In this document: positions 16,352 through 25,075 of the stretch, piece by piece
Position numbering within the stretch: the stretch's first letter is position 1
Layout: each line of letters opens with the position of its first letter
DNA from: Thermoleophilia bacterium
GTDB lineage: Bacteria; Actinomycetota; Thermoleophilia; Gaiellales; Gaiellaceae
Reading direction: 5' to 3'
NCBI GenBank assembly: GCA_020845695.1
Contig: JADLFG010000040.1
Coordinates: forward strand, 1-64,000
Length of the DNA: 64,000 nt
Made by a program: the position numbers and the translations under genes
The notes under the pieces: model-generated
The model's input: only the letters and a program-made list of their open reading frames with translations
What the model was told of the DNA's origin: nothing
Databases searched by the model: none

Positions 16352-16957
16352 ATGCCCTACAGCGTCCCGCCGCTGCCCTACGACTACAGCGCGCTCGAGC
16401 CGCACATCGACGAGCAGACGATGCGCATTCACCACGACAAGCACCACCAGGCCTACGTGGACAACGCGAACAAGGCGCTGGACGGGACGGAGTGGGCCGA
16501 CCTGCCCGTCGAAGACGTTCTCCGCAGCCTCGAGCGGGTGCCCGAGGCGATACGAGCCGCCGTCCGCAACAACGCCGGCGGCCACGCCAATCACTCGCTG
16601 TTCTGGGAGGTGATGTCCCCGTCCGGCGGCGGCGCCCCGAGCGGCGAGCTCGCCACCGCGATCGACGCGGCGTTCGGCAGCCTGGATACGCTCAAGGAGA
16701 AGCTCACGCAGGCTGGCGTGACCCGGTTCGGCAGCGGCTGGAGCTGGCTCGTCTGGAACGGCGCCGGCCTCGAGGTGCTCTCGACCGCGAACCAGGACAG
16801 CCCGCTCTCCGACGGCAAGACGCCCATCCTCGGCGTGGACGTCTGGGAGCACGCGTACTACCTCAAGTACCAGAACCGCCGCCCCGACTACCTGGGCGCC
16901 TGGTGGAACGTCGTCGACTGGCCGGAGGTCGAGCGGCGGCTGCGGGCCGCGCGCTAG
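16352..16957 (+). CDS. sodA: Superoxide dismutase (Mn/Fe)
   Basis: The 201-aa cytoplasmic enzyme dismutates superoxide to peroxide and oxygen. The metal ligands are visible: His in [12 protein letters not shown], His in [12 protein letters not shown], and Asp and His in [13 protein letters not shown]. The [10 protein letters not shown] context favours manganese or cambialistic use. The ATG at 16352 has a strong AAGGAGGAG ribosome binding site. A TAGGCT -10 about 40 nt upstream gives a conventional leader, unlike most genes here. Confidence 0.95.
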   Translation: MPYSVPPLPYDYSALEPHIDEQTMRIHHDKHHQAYVDNANKALDGTEWADLPVEDVLRSLERVPEAIRAAVRNNAGGHANHSLFWEVMSPSGGGAPSGELATAIDAAFGSLDTLKEKLTQAGVTRFGSGWSWLVWNGAGLEVLSTANQDSPLSDGKTPILGVDVWEHAYYLKYQNRRPDYLGAWWNVVDWPEVERRLRAAR

Positions 16958-17079
16958 GCCGGTCCGGACGGAGCGCCGGGGCCCGGTATCGCGATGCGGC
17001 GAGGCGAGGCGATCCGGACCCCGGCGACCACCCGGCGCGGCGCGAGCGCATCCGGCGCGACTGTGGCCGGGGCGGACGC

Positions 17080-17991
17080 GTGACCGCTCCGACCCCGCTC
17101 GAGCGTGCGCCCGCCAGCCTGGCCGGTGGGCGCGAGATCTACCTGAAGCGCGAGGACGCCCACGAGCTTGGCGCGTTCAAGTGGCGCGGCGCCCTCCCAA
17201 CCCTGCGCGAGCTCGCCGACCGCGGCGCCCGCAGCGTCGTCACCGCCTCGACCGGCAACCACGGCGCGGCGACCGCGTGGGCGGCGCGCGCGCTCGGGCT
17301 CGCGGCGATCGTGTACGCGCCCGAGCAGGCGCCGCGCGCCAAGCTCCGGCTCGTCGAGTTGCTCGGCGCCGAGGTGCGCCTCACGGGCGCCGACCTCGAC
17401 GAGGCCAAAGACGAGGCGAAGACGTTCGCGGCCGCGGCGCGGCTGCCGTTCTTCGAGGACGGCGCCGAGCCCGCCCAGTACGAGGGTTACCGCGCGATCG
17501 CCCGCGAGGTGCTCGGGCAGCTCGACCAGCCCGCGGGGGCGCTCGTCGTCCCGCTCGGGAACGGCGCGCTGCTCGGCGGGATCGGCCTCGAGCTCGCGGA
17601 GCGCTCGCCCGCGACGCTGGCCGTCGGCGTCCAGCCCCGGGAGGCGCCCGTGATGGTCGAGTGCTGGCGGGCGGGGCGCGTCGTCCGAAGCGACCGCTGC
17701 GAGACGTTCGCGGACGGGCTCGCGGTCCGGGTCGCAATCCCCCACGCCGTGGACGTGCTCGCCCGCGCCGCCGGGCGGATGCTGCTCGTCACCGAGCGCG
17801 CGATCGCGGCAGCGGTCGGTGCCTACGCGCGGGCCGGGATCCGGGTCGAGGGAGCGGCCGCCGCCGCGCTCGCCGCGCTCCCCCAGCTCGGCGACGTCGC
17901 CGACCCGCTCGTCCTCGTCGTCACGGGCAAGAACATCGACGACGAGCTCTGGCGCCGGGCGGTCGAGCGGCCGGAGTCGTTCCCCGGCTGA
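17080..17991 (+). CDS. PLP-dependent threonine/serine dehydratase-like enzyme
   Basis: The 303-aa fold-type II PLP enzyme is related to IlvA catabolic threonine dehydratase and serine racemase. The PLP lysine lies in LGAFKWRGAL, the phosphate-binding loop in ASTGNHGAAT, and the tetraglycine-like loop reads PLGNGALLGGIG. There is no C-terminal ACT domain, so allosteric control by isoleucine is not expected. The GTG at 17080 gives the expected N-terminus (TPLERAPASL), and longer readings have no similarity. It is convergent with the korB-like gene, 9 nt away. Threonine, serine or a hydroxy-amino acid are possible substrates. Confidence 0.82.
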   Translation: MTAPTPLERAPASLAGGREIYLKREDAHELGAFKWRGALPTLRELADRGARSVVTASTGNHGAATAWAARALGLAAIVYAPEQAPRAKLRLVELLGAEVRLTGADLDEAKDEAKTFAAAARLPFFEDGAEPAQYEGYRAIAREVLGQLDQPAGALVVPLGNGALLGGIGLELAERSPATLAVGVQPREAPVMVECWRAGRVVRSDRCETFADGLAVRVAIPHAVDVLARAAGRMLLVTERAIAAAVGAYARAGIRVEGAAAAALAALPQLGDVADPLVLVVTGKNIDDELWRRAVERPESFPG

Positions 17992-18000
17992 GCCCACGTC

Positions 18001-19014
18001 TCAGTCGACGGTCCAGACGTGACCGGAGGCGAGCAGGCTGGCCAGGTCGCCCGGCCCGAGCTTGGCGCGCGCGGCGGCGAGCTGGTCGTCGATCGCCGCC
18101 CCGTACACCTGCCGCTCGACCGCCCGGAAGACCCCGATGGGGGTCGGACCGGTCGGGCGCTCGCTCAGGTGCGCGAGCGCGAAGGCGAGGCTCGGATCGT
18201 CGTGGTGCGCGTCGTGGACGACCAGCGCGCCCTCGCCGACGCCGGCGACGTCGACGATCTCCATGCTGCCGTCGCTGCGCTGGACGACGCCGCGCTCGCG
18301 GTCCGGGCCGAAGCGAATCGGGCGGTCGTGCTCGAGCCGGATCTGGTTGTGCTCGCGTGCCCCCTTCTCCGTGAGCGCGTCGAAGGCGCCGTCGTTGAAG
18401 ATGTTGCAGTTCTGGTAGATCTCGACGAAGGCCGTGCCCCGGTGCGCCGCCGCCGCCCGCAGCACGCCGGTCAGGTGGGCGCGGTCGACGGCGAGCGTGC
18501 GCGCCACGAACGACGCGCCGGCGCCGAGCGCGAGCGCGAGCGGGTTGAACGGGTGGTCGAGCGCGCCGAACGGCGTCGACTTCGTGATCATCCCCTCCTC
18601 GCTCGTCGGCGAGTACTGGCCCTTCGTGAGCCCGTAGATCTGGTTGTTGAACAGCAGCACCTTGACCGGGACGTTGCGCCTGAGCGCGTGGATCAGGTGG
18701 TTGCCGCCGATCGAGAGCGAGTCGCCGTCGCCGGTCACGACCCACACGGAGAGGTCGGGTCGCGCCACCGCGAGACCGGTCGCGATCGGGAGCGCCCGCC
18801 CGTGGATCCCGTGCATCCCGTACGTGTTCACGTAGTAGACGAACCGCCCGGAGCAGCCGATGCCGGACACGAACACGACCTTCTCCCGGGGCAGGCCGAG
18901 CTCTGGCAGGAAGCTCTCGACCGCGGCGAGGATCGCGTAGTCGCCACAGCCTGGGCACCAGCGCGGCTCCTCGCCAGAGGCCCACTCCTTGCGGTCTCTC
19001 GCCGCGACCGCCAT
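18001..19014 (-). CDS. korB: 2-oxoacid:ferredoxin oxidoreductase, beta subunit
   Basis: The 337-aa thiamine-diphosphate-binding subunit should decarboxylate 2-oxoacids (2-oxoglutarate is most likely in actinobacteria) with electrons passed to ferredoxin. The cysteines WCPGCGDY and GIGCSGR are Fe-S ligands. The ThDP motif is GDGDSLSIGGNHLIHALRRN, followed by NNQIYGLTKGQYSPTS. The ATG at 19014 overlaps the korA stop by 3 nt, so the subunits are translationally coupled. Confidence 0.9.
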   Translation of the reverse strand: MAVAARDRKEWASGEEPRWCPGCGDYAILAAVESFLPELGLPREKVVFVSGIGCSGRFVYYVNTYGMHGIHGRALPIATGLAVARPDLSVWVVTGDGDSLSIGGNHLIHALRRNVPVKVLLFNNQIYGLTKGQYSPTSEEGMITKSTPFGALDHPFNPLALALGAGASFVARTLAVDRAHLTGVLRAAAAHRGTAFVEIYQNCNIFNDGAFDALTEKGAREHNQIRLEHDRPIRFGPDRERGVVQRSDGSMEIVDVAGVGEGALVVHDAHHDDPSLAFALAHLSERPTGPTPIGVFRAVERQVYGAAIDDQLAAARAKLGPGDLASLLASGHVWTVD

Positions 19015-20849
19015 CAGAGCCGCCGCTCCATCTCCCGCTCGAGCTCCGCGAACGCGAACGGCTGGCCCTGCAGCTTCGTGTAGCTCTCGGCCGGCATGAG
19101 GTACTCCGCCCGCAGGACCCGGGCGAGCTGCCCCGAGTTGAGCTCGGGCACGAGGATGCGCTCGTACGAGGCGAGCACCTCGCCGGTGTTCGCGGGCAGC
19201 GGGTTGAGGTGCGTGAAATGCGCGGTCGCGACAGCGCCGCCGCGTCCCCGGACCAGCCGCGCCGCCGCGCGGATCGCGCCGTACGTCGAGCCCCACCCCA
19301 GCACGAGCAGGTCGGCCCCGTCCGGGTCGTCGACGTGAAGCGGCGGGATCTCCCGCGCGATGCCCGCGACCTTCGCGGCGCGCAGGGAAGTCATGAGCTC
19401 GTGGTTCTCGGGGTCGTAGGAGACCGCACCCGTGCGGTCCTGCTTCTCGAGCCCGCCGATCCGGTGCTCGAGCCCGGGCGTGCCGGGGACGACCCACGGG
19501 CGCGCGAGCCGCTCGTCGCGCAGGTAGGGGAGGAAGCCCTCCGAGGAGTTCGGAGCCGTCGTGAACGCGGGGTCGATCGCGGGCAGGTCGTCCACCGACG
19601 GGACGAGCCACGGCTCGGACGAGTTGCCGAGGAAGGTGTCGGAGAGCAGGATCACGGGCGTCCGGTAGACGATCGCGATCCGGGCCGCCTCGATCGCGGC
19701 GTCGAAGCACTGGGCCGCCGCGTACGCGGCCACGATCGGGACGGGCGCCTCGCCGTGGCGACCGTAGAGCGCCATCAGGAGGTCGGACGCCTCGTTCTTC
19801 GTCGGCAGGCCGGTGGAGGGGCCCGCGCGCTGGACGTCGACGATGACGAGCGGCAGCTCCAGCATGACCGCGAGCCCGATCGTCTCGGCCTTCAGGTCCA
19901 TGCCCGGGCCGCTCGTCCCGGTCACGCCCAGGTGGCCGCCGAACGAGGCGCCGAGCGCGAGGTTCGCCGCCGCGATCTCGTCCTCGGCCTGGAGCGTGCG
20001 GACGTCGAAGTTCTTGCGACGGGAGAGCTCGTGGAGGATCTCCGAGGCGGGCGTGATCGGGTAGCTCGCGTAGAAGAGCGGCAGACCGCTGCGCACGCTG
20101 GCCGCGATCAGACCCCAGGCGAGCGCGGCGGCACCTGAGACGTTGCGGTAGGTGCCGGGCGCGGCGGGCGCGGGCTTGACCTCGTAGCGGACCGCGAACA
20201 CCTCCGTCGTCTCGCCGAAGTTCCAGCCGGCCCGGAACGCCGCGAGGTTCGCGTCCCGGATCTCGGTCTGGCTCGCGAACGTCTCGGTGATCCAGCGCTC
20301 CGTCACGTCGATCGGTCGTCCGTACATCCAGGAGACGAGCCCGAGCGCGAAGAAGTTCTTCGCCCGCTCCGCCTGCCGCTTCGACAGACCCGCGATCCCC
20401 TCGGTCGCTCCGAGCGTCAGCGTCTCCATCGGAATACGATAAACCTGGTAGCCGGTGAGGCTGCCATCCTCGAGCGGATTCGCGGCGTAGCCCGCCCGCT
20501 CGAGGTTGCGCGCGGTGAACTCGTCCTCGTTGACGATCACGGCCCCGCCGGCCTCGAGCAGGCCGATGTTCGCCTTCAGCGCCGCCGGGTTCATCGCGAC
20601 GAGCACGCTCGGCTCGTCGCCGGGCGTGAGGATGTCACGGGACGCGAACTGGATCTGGAAGGCGGAGACGCCGTGCAGCGTCCCGCGCGGGGCGCGGATC
20701 TCGGCCGGGAAATCCGGGAGCGTGACGAGGTCGTTTCCGAACAGACCGGTGGCGCTCGTGAAGCGGTCGCCGGTGAGCTGCATCCCGTCGCCCGAATCTC
20801 CGGCGAACCGGATGACGACGCGATCTCGTTCCTCGACTGCTTTCGACAC
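19014..20849 (-). CDS. korA: 2-oxoacid:ferredoxin oxidoreductase, fused gamma-alpha subunit
   Basis: The 611-aa protein joins the gamma domain (residues about 1-190, with RFAGDSGDGMQLTGDRF) to the alpha, pyrimidine-binding domain (from about 215, with FYASYPITPASEILH and GVTGTSGPGMDLKAE). This is the KorA organisation of actinobacteria, in which the oxygen-tolerant enzyme replaces or supplements 2-oxoglutarate dehydrogenase. Alternative substrates are pyruvate or branched oxoacids. The GTG at 20849 is preceded by a short leader after TAGGGT. No ferredoxin gene is adjacent. Confidence 0.9.
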   Translation of the reverse strand: MSKAVEERDRVVIRFAGDSGDGMQLTGDRFTSATGLFGNDLVTLPDFPAEIRAPRGTLHGVSAFQIQFASRDILTPGDEPSVLVAMNPAALKANIGLLEAGGAVIVNEDEFTARNLERAGYAANPLEDGSLTGYQVYRIPMETLTLGATEGIAGLSKRQAERAKNFFALGLVSWMYGRPIDVTERWITETFASQTEIRDANLAAFRAGWNFGETTEVFAVRYEVKPAPAAPGTYRNVSGAAALAWGLIAASVRSGLPLFYASYPITPASEILHELSRRKNFDVRTLQAEDEIAAANLALGASFGGHLGVTGTSGPGMDLKAETIGLAVMLELPLVIVDVQRAGPSTGLPTKNEASDLLMALYGRHGEAPVPIVAAYAAAQCFDAAIEAARIAIVYRTPVILLSDTFLGNSSEPWLVPSVDDLPAIDPAFTTAPNSSEGFLPYLRDERLARPWVVPGTPGLEHRIGGLEKQDRTGAVSYDPENHELMTSLRAAKVAGIAREIPPLHVDDPDGADLLVLGWGSTYGAIRAAARLVRGRGGAVATAHFTHLNPLPANTGEVLASYERILVPELNSGQLARVLRAEYLMPAESYTKLQGQPFAFAELEREMERRL

Positions 20850-20922
20850 CGACGCTCAGGCCACCTTCACGTCCACCCTAGCACCCGGGGTCGGACGCGA
20901 GCGCCGCCACGCGCCGACGCGC

Positions 20923-21186
20923 TCAGCTCGCGTTGAGCGCGTCGAGCTCGGCGCGGAGCGAACGGATCCGCTCGACGCCGGCGGCGAGCCCGTCGCTAGC
21001 GATCTGCCCCTGGTCGGCGAGGTCGAACGCGGTCTTGCCCAGATCCTCGTACGCGTTGTTGAGGTCGCGCTTGAGCTGGAGCTCCTTCGCCTCCTCCTTG
21101 GCCTTCTGCGCAGCCTCGCCAGCGAGCTCCTTGCCCTTGACCGCCGCCTGACCGGCGACTTCTTTCGCCTTGTCGAGAAAACCCAT
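20923..21186 (-). CDS. Small helical hypothetical protein
   Basis: The 87-aa protein begins MGFLDKAKEVAGQAA. Its highly charged alternating K/A/E pattern to about residue 40 predicts an amphipathic helix or coiled coil, like LEA or phasin-like stress proteins. A second helical part, DLNNAYEDLGKTAFDLADQ, follows. A GGAGG ribosome binding site lies 5 nt before the ATG at 21186, which decides the start over the GTG two codons upstream. Function is unknown. Confidence 0.65.
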   Translation of the reverse strand: MGFLDKAKEVAGQAAVKGKELAGEAAQKAKEEAKELQLKRDLNNAYEDLGKTAFDLADQGQIASDGLAAGVERIRSLRAELDALNAS

Positions 21187-21223
21187 GAGCACCTCCGCGT
21201 CGTTGACGCTGATACTAGTCGCT

Positions 21224-21559
21224 TCACGGGTGGGCGGGGTGCGACCGGCGGGCGCTCTCCCGGCGGGCTTCGGCCTCGGTGTCGCGGTCGCGGCCGGGTT
21301 CGGCCCGATCGGTGACGCTCGCGAGCCCGCTCACGATCGTGTCGCGGGCGGCCCTGCTCGCGAGCGTAGTGCCGCGGCTCGACCTGGGCCGTCGGAGACG
21401 CTCGGCGCGCTCCCGTCGGGCATCGACCCGGGAGCGCTCACGTGGCTCTCGCTCGGGTCCGCGGGCCACTTCCGCGAGCCGCTTCGCGAGCGGGCGCGCG
21501 CTCGGGCTGCTGTCACTCGCCGCCGCGATCGTGATCTTCGGCTTCGGTGTCTGATTCAT
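21224..21559 (-). CDS. Doubtful ORF overlapping the dprA stop by ATGA
   Basis: A 111-codon frame starts at an ATG whose second to fourth bases form the dprA stop (ATGA). It ends at 21224 and reads MNQTPKPKITIAAAS, then a very Arg/Glu/Asp-rich low-complexity stretch. ATGA coupling is common here, which argues for it; composition and lack of any family argue against it. Plus-strand frames across the same 360 bases contain short hydrophobic runs (LGLLSLAAAIVIFGFG) but no convincing gene. If none is real, 21193-21555 is non-coding with nothing else recognisable. Confidence 0.3.
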   Translation of the reverse strand: MNQTPKPKITIAAASDSSPSARPLAKRLAEVARGPEREPRERSRVDARRERAERLRRPRSSRGTTLASRAARDTIVSGLASVTDRAEPGRDRDTEAEARRESARRSHPAHP

Positions 21560-22443
21560 CGCCGAGGGCGCGGCAGAGCTCCGGCAGCCGCGACGACCGT
21601 CGTGCGATAGAGGCCGCCGTCGGCGGTCGCGAGCCCCTCGAGCTCGAGGGCGACGAGCGCCGCCGCGACCTCGTCCGCGCCGAGGCCGCTGGCACGCGCG
21701 AGCGCGTCGGCGTCGGCGGGGGCGTCCCGGAGCAGGGCGAGCACGACCGCGGCAGCGGGGCTCGGGCCGGGAGCCGCCGGCTGCGGCGGCGGCTCGAGCC
21801 CGAGCGCCGCGAGCACGTCGCCCGCGCACAGGAGCGGGCCGGCGCCGGCCCGCAGGAGCGCGTTCGTGCCGGCCGAGAGCGCCGACGTGATCTCGCCCGG
21901 GACGGCGAAGACCTCCCGCCCCTCCTCGAGCGCGAAGTCCGCGGTGATGAGCGCGCCGGAGCGCTCCCGCGCCTCGACGACGACCGCCGCGAGCGAGAGC
22001 CCGGCGACGATCCGGTTGCGGGCCGGAAACCGCCACGGGGCCGGCTCGACTCCGGGCGGGTACTCGGAGACGACGAGACCGCGGGAAGCGATCCTCCGCG
22101 CGAGCTCCGCGTGCGCCAGCGGGTAGTCGCGGTCGATGCCGCACCCGAGCACCGCGACCGTCGCCCCGCCGGCCTCGAGCGCGCCGCGGTGCGCCTCGCC
22201 GTCGATCCCGCGCGCGAGCCCGCTCACGACGACGACGCCGGCCGCCGCGAGCTCGCGGCCGAGCATGCGCGCGACCTGCGCCCCGTAGCCCGAGCAGGAG
22301 CGGGCGCCGACGACGGCGACGCACGGCCCCGTCAGGAGCTCGGGGCGGGCGCCGCGGAGGAAGAGACGGCGGGGCGGGTCGTAGATCCGCGCGAGCAGCG
22401 CCGGGTAGCCGGGCCCCCCGAGCGCGAGCGCCCGCGCGGTCAC
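21556..22443 (-). CDS. dprA: DNA-processing protein DprA
   Basis: The 295-aa protein loads RecA onto incoming single-stranded DNA during natural transformation. The Rossmann-like DNA-binding core is visible: VAVVGARSCSGYG, SGLARGIDGEAHRGAL, GCGIDRDYP, FPARNRIVAGLS and ERSGALITADFALEEGREVFAVPG. The C-terminal winged-helix-like part is short. The GTG at 22443 overlaps the comM stop by GTGA; longer frames upstream lie in comM shadow. The comM-dprA pair suggests competence or recombination function. Confidence 0.9.
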   Translation of the reverse strand: MTARALALGGPGYPALLARIYDPPRRLFLRGARPELLTGPCVAVVGARSCSGYGAQVARMLGRELAAAGVVVVSGLARGIDGEAHRGALEAGGATVAVLGCGIDRDYPLAHAELARRIASRGLVVSEYPPGVEPAPWRFPARNRIVAGLSLAAVVVEARERSGALITADFALEEGREVFAVPGEITSALSAGTNALLRAGAGPLLCAGDVLAALGLEPPPQPAAPGPSPAAAVVLALLRDAPADADALARASGLGADEVAAALVALELEGLATADGGLYRTTVVAAAGALPRPRR

Positions 22444-23900
22444 GACTCCTCCCCGAGCTCTCGCGGGGCGCGGTAGGAGAGCGCCTCCGCCACGTGCTCG
22501 GCGCGGATCTCCGCCGCGCCCGCGAGCGCGGCGGCGGACGCGGCGACCCGGGCGACCCGGGCGCGGCCCCGCCCCGAGAGGGGCAGCCGGTCGACGGCGC
22601 GGTCGAGCAGCTCCCGCGCGGGGGGCGAGAGCGGCGGCGGCCCGTCGCCGAGCCGGGCGCGGGCGGACTCGACGCGCCCGGCCACGGCCGCGCTCGGCTC
22701 CCCCGCCGCGCCACCGAGCTCGCGGGAACGGGCGCGCGGAACGACGAGGACGAGATCGAACCGGTCGAGCAGGGCCCGCGAGAGCCGCGCCCGGTACGCC
22801 GCGATCCGCTGGGGCGTGCAGGAGCAGACCGCGCCCGGATCGCCGCGGCCGCCGCACGGGCAGAGGTTCATCGTCGCCACGAGCAGGAACCGCGCCGGGA
22901 ACACCGCCCGGCCGAGGACGCGAGCGACCGCGATCACCCCGTCCTCGAGCGGCTGGCGCAGGGCCTCGAGCACGGGCCGCTGGAACTCGGCGAGCTCATC
23001 GAGGAGCAGCACGCCGCGGTGAGCGAGGCTGATCTCGCCCGGCCGGGGCCCGGTGCCGCCGCCGACGATCCCCGCGGTCGAGGCACTGTGGTGCGGCGCG
23101 CGGAAGGGCGGGTGCTCGACGAGCCCGCGTCCGGGCGGGAGCAGTCCGGCGACCGACTGGATGCGCGTCACCTCGAGCGCCTCGTCGGGGGCGAGCGGCG
23201 GCAGGATCCCGGGCAGACGGCGCGCCAGCATCGTCTTCCCGGTTCCCGGCGGCCCCGCGAGCAGGACGTTGTGAGCGCCAGTCGCGGCGAGCTCGAGCGC
23301 GCGGCGGGCGCGCTCCTGCCCGCGCACGTCGGCCAGGTCCGGATACCCGGGTCGCGGCGAGGGCGGCGGCGGCTCCGGCACGGACGGGCTCAGCTCCCCG
23401 CGCAGGTACGCGCCCGCCTCGGCGAGGTGGCGGAGCGGGATGGCCTCGACCCCGGCGAGCGCCGCCTCCGCTGCCGACTCGGCCGGACACAGCAGCCGGC
23501 GGATCCCGGCTCGGCGGGCGGCCTCCGCGCAGGCGAGCACGCCCGGGACCGGCCGCAGGCGCCCGTCGAGCGCGAGCTCGCCCACGGCGGCGTGGCCGCT
23601 CAGACGCTCGGGTGGCACCTGCCGCGACGCGGCGAGCACGGCCAGCGCGATCGGCAGGTCGAGGCCGGAGCCCTCCTTGCGCAGCCCCGCCGGGGCGAGG
23701 TTGACGGTGATCCGCCGCAGCGGCCACTCGAGCTCGGCGCTCGTAACGCCGCTGCGAACGCGCTCCTTCGCCTCCTGGCAGGACCGGTCGGGCAGCCCGA
23801 CGATCGCGAACGCGGGCACCCCGAGCTGGAGGTGAGCCTCGACCTCGACGGGGCGGGCGTCGAGGCCGATCACGACGTGCGTCAGCGCCTTCGCGAGCAC
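22440..23900 (-). CDS. comM: ComM/YifB family AAA ATPase (Mg-chelatase-like)
   Basis: The 486-aa protein has an N-terminal Lon-protease-like domain (GLDARPVEVEAHLQLG, SGLDLPIALAVLAAS), then a AAA+ core with Walker A AGPPGTGKTMLARR and Walker B GVLLLDELAEF. A cysteine cluster, CPCGGRGDPGAVCSC, precedes the C-terminal lid domain. ComM homologues are branch-migration helicases in natural transformation. The GTG at 23900 follows TAGGCT by 6 nt (leaderless). Confidence 0.92.
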   Translation of the reverse strand: MLAKALTHVVIGLDARPVEVEAHLQLGVPAFAIVGLPDRSCQEAKERVRSGVTSAELEWPLRRITVNLAPAGLRKEGSGLDLPIALAVLAASRQVPPERLSGHAAVGELALDGRLRPVPGVLACAEAARRAGIRRLLCPAESAAEAALAGVEAIPLRHLAEAGAYLRGELSPSVPEPPPPSPRPGYPDLADVRGQERARRALELAATGAHNVLLAGPPGTGKTMLARRLPGILPPLAPDEALEVTRIQSVAGLLPPGRGLVEHPPFRAPHHSASTAGIVGGGTGPRPGEISLAHRGVLLLDELAEFQRPVLEALRQPLEDGVIAVARVLGRAVFPARFLLVATMNLCPCGGRGDPGAVCSCTPQRIAAYRARLSRALLDRFDLVLVVPRARSRELGGAAGEPSAAVAGRVESARARLGDGPPPLSPPARELLDRAVDRLPLSGRGRARVARVAASAAALAGAAEIRAEHVAEALSYRAPRELGEES

Positions 23901-23906
23901 GATCCG

Positions 23907-23912
23907 AGCCTA
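23907..23912 (-). promoter_or_regulatory. -10 element, leaderless comM-dprA operon
   Basis: TAGGCT (minus strand) ends 6 nt before the GTG at 23900. Confidence 0.45.
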
Positions 23913-24036
23913 GGCACGCCGCGCGCACGGGCGACGCGCGGACGGTGACGAGGGCGTGACGGAAGTGAGTCGGCTCGTGCGCTGCTGGCCGGCCGATCTG
24001 CGAGACTCGCGCCGTCAGCCCGACGGAAGGGAGACG

Positions 24037-24423
24037 ATGATCGACACGTACGGACGGCGGATCCTCACGGTCGCGCTGGTCGCGCTGGTCGCGCTCGGGC
24101 TCGGGCTCGGCCTCGCCGCCTGCGGCGGCGGAGGCGGCGGCGAGGACGCGGAGTACCCGGCCCCGACCGTGCCCGCCGGCGCGGACGCGGCCGCCGGGGC
24201 CGAGGTGTGGGAGAGCGCGGGCTGCGGGACGTGTCACACGCTCGCCACCGCAAGCGCCACCGGCAAGGCCGGGCCGAACCTCGACGAGTCCGAGCTCGAC
24301 TTCGACTTCGTCCTCAACCGGGTCGAGATGGGCGGCGGCTCGATGCCCGCGTTCAAGGACGAGCTGGGCGAGCAACAGCGCCTCGACGTGTCCGCCTACG
24401 TGATCGAGTCGACGTCGGGGTAG
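24037..24423 (+). CDS. Class I cytochrome c, lipoprotein
   Basis: The 128-aa exported cytochrome has a signal peptide (residues 1-28) ending in the lipobox LAAC, so Cys29 should be lipidated and the domain anchored outside the membrane. A six-glycine linker follows. The haem motif is CGTCH (residues 63-67), and GGGSMPAF near residue 105 supplies the likely axial methionine. The ATG at 24037 is chosen for its GGAAGGGAG ribosome binding site. It is a single-gene unit followed by an array of hairpins. The electron-transfer partner is unknown. Confidence 0.85.
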   Translation: MIDTYGRRILTVALVALVALGLGLGLAACGGGGGGEDAEYPAPTVPAGADAAAGAEVWESAGCGTCHTLATASATGKAGPNLDESELDFDFVLNRVEMGGGSMPAFKDELGEQQRLDVSAYVIESTSG

Positions 24424-24476
24424 AGCGCCCTGCAGCCGGAGGTCGCCGGCCCGGGGTCGGTCTCGCAACCAGGTTC

Positions 24477-24719
24477 GGGCGGGACAGGTCCCGCCCCTAC
24501 ATCCCCGGTACACCGGTCGCGGGCGGGGCACGCCCCGCCCCCACACCACGTGCGCAAGCGGTCGCGGGCGGGAGATATCCCGCCCCCACACCACGTGCGC
24601 AAGCGGTCGCGGGCGGGAGATATCCCGCCCCCACACCACGTGCGCAAGCGGTCGCGGGCGGGAGATATCCCGCCCGCACGCCCACGGCGCAACGATCCCG
24701 GGCGGGACACGCCCCGCCC
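24477..24719. repeat. Array of six 20-bp palindromes, period about 45 bp
   Basis: Six near-perfect palindromes of the form GGGCGGGAnnnnCCCGCCC start at 24477, 24521, 24566, 24611, 24656 and 24700. The middle three are identical (centre GATATC), and the outer ones differ at the centre. The 25-nt spacers are nearly identical and contain the palindrome CCACGTGCG. Each unit can form a 9-bp hairpin on either strand. The array fills the gap between the convergent cytochrome c and yraN genes, so it may terminate transcription from both sides. It is not a CRISPR: the spacers do not differ. Confidence 0.85.
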
Positions 24720-24739
24720 CCACACCCGTTGCGTACCGG

Positions 24740-25075
24740 TCACCAGTCGAGCGGCACGCGCTCGACCCGCCGGCCGCGGACCGCGGCCGCCTCGAGTGAG
24801 ACCTCGAGGCCGGCGAGCAGCGGGCGGGCGGCGAGGAACGCCTCGGCGGCGCGCCGGACCCGGCGGGCCTTCTCCGGGCCGACCGCCTCGAGCGGGTCGC
24901 CGAAGCCGGGGCCCGCGCGCATCTTCACCTCGCAGAAAACGAGCCGCCCGCCGCGGCGCAGGACGACGTCAAGCTCGCCTCCGCCCGCGCGAACGTTCGC
25001 GGCGAGGACGCGGTAGCCGCGTAGCCGGTAGTGCCGCCGCACCCGCCGCTCCGCGGCCGCGCCCGCCGGGTTCAC
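24740..25075 (-). CDS. yraN: YraN family (UPF0102) nuclease-like protein
   Basis: The 111-aa protein has the small endonuclease-like fold of UPF0102. Residues GYRVLAANVRAGGGELDVVLRRG and LVFCEVKMR give the conserved E-x-D...E-x-K pattern typical of PD-(D/E)xK folds. The cellular role is unproven. The GTG at 25075 overlaps the rnhB stop by GTGA and has a GAGGAG ribosome binding site inside rnhB. Confidence 0.85.
   Translation of the reverse strand: MNPAGAAAERRVRRHYRLRGYRVLAANVRAGGGELDVVLRRGGRLVFCEVKMRAGPGFGDPLEAVGPEKARRVRRAAEAFLAARPLLAGLEVSLEAAAVRGRRVERVPLDW

Noticed and set aside
24477..24719. CRISPR array
   Set aside because: The repeating palindromes are regular, but the sequences between them are almost identical, the unit is too short and no cas gene is present.
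22996..24723. Minus-strand ORF encoding 15-residue repeats across the hairpin array
   Set aside because: The 45-bp period is divisible by three, so any open frame shows peptide repeats. The ORF continues as a shadow of comM.
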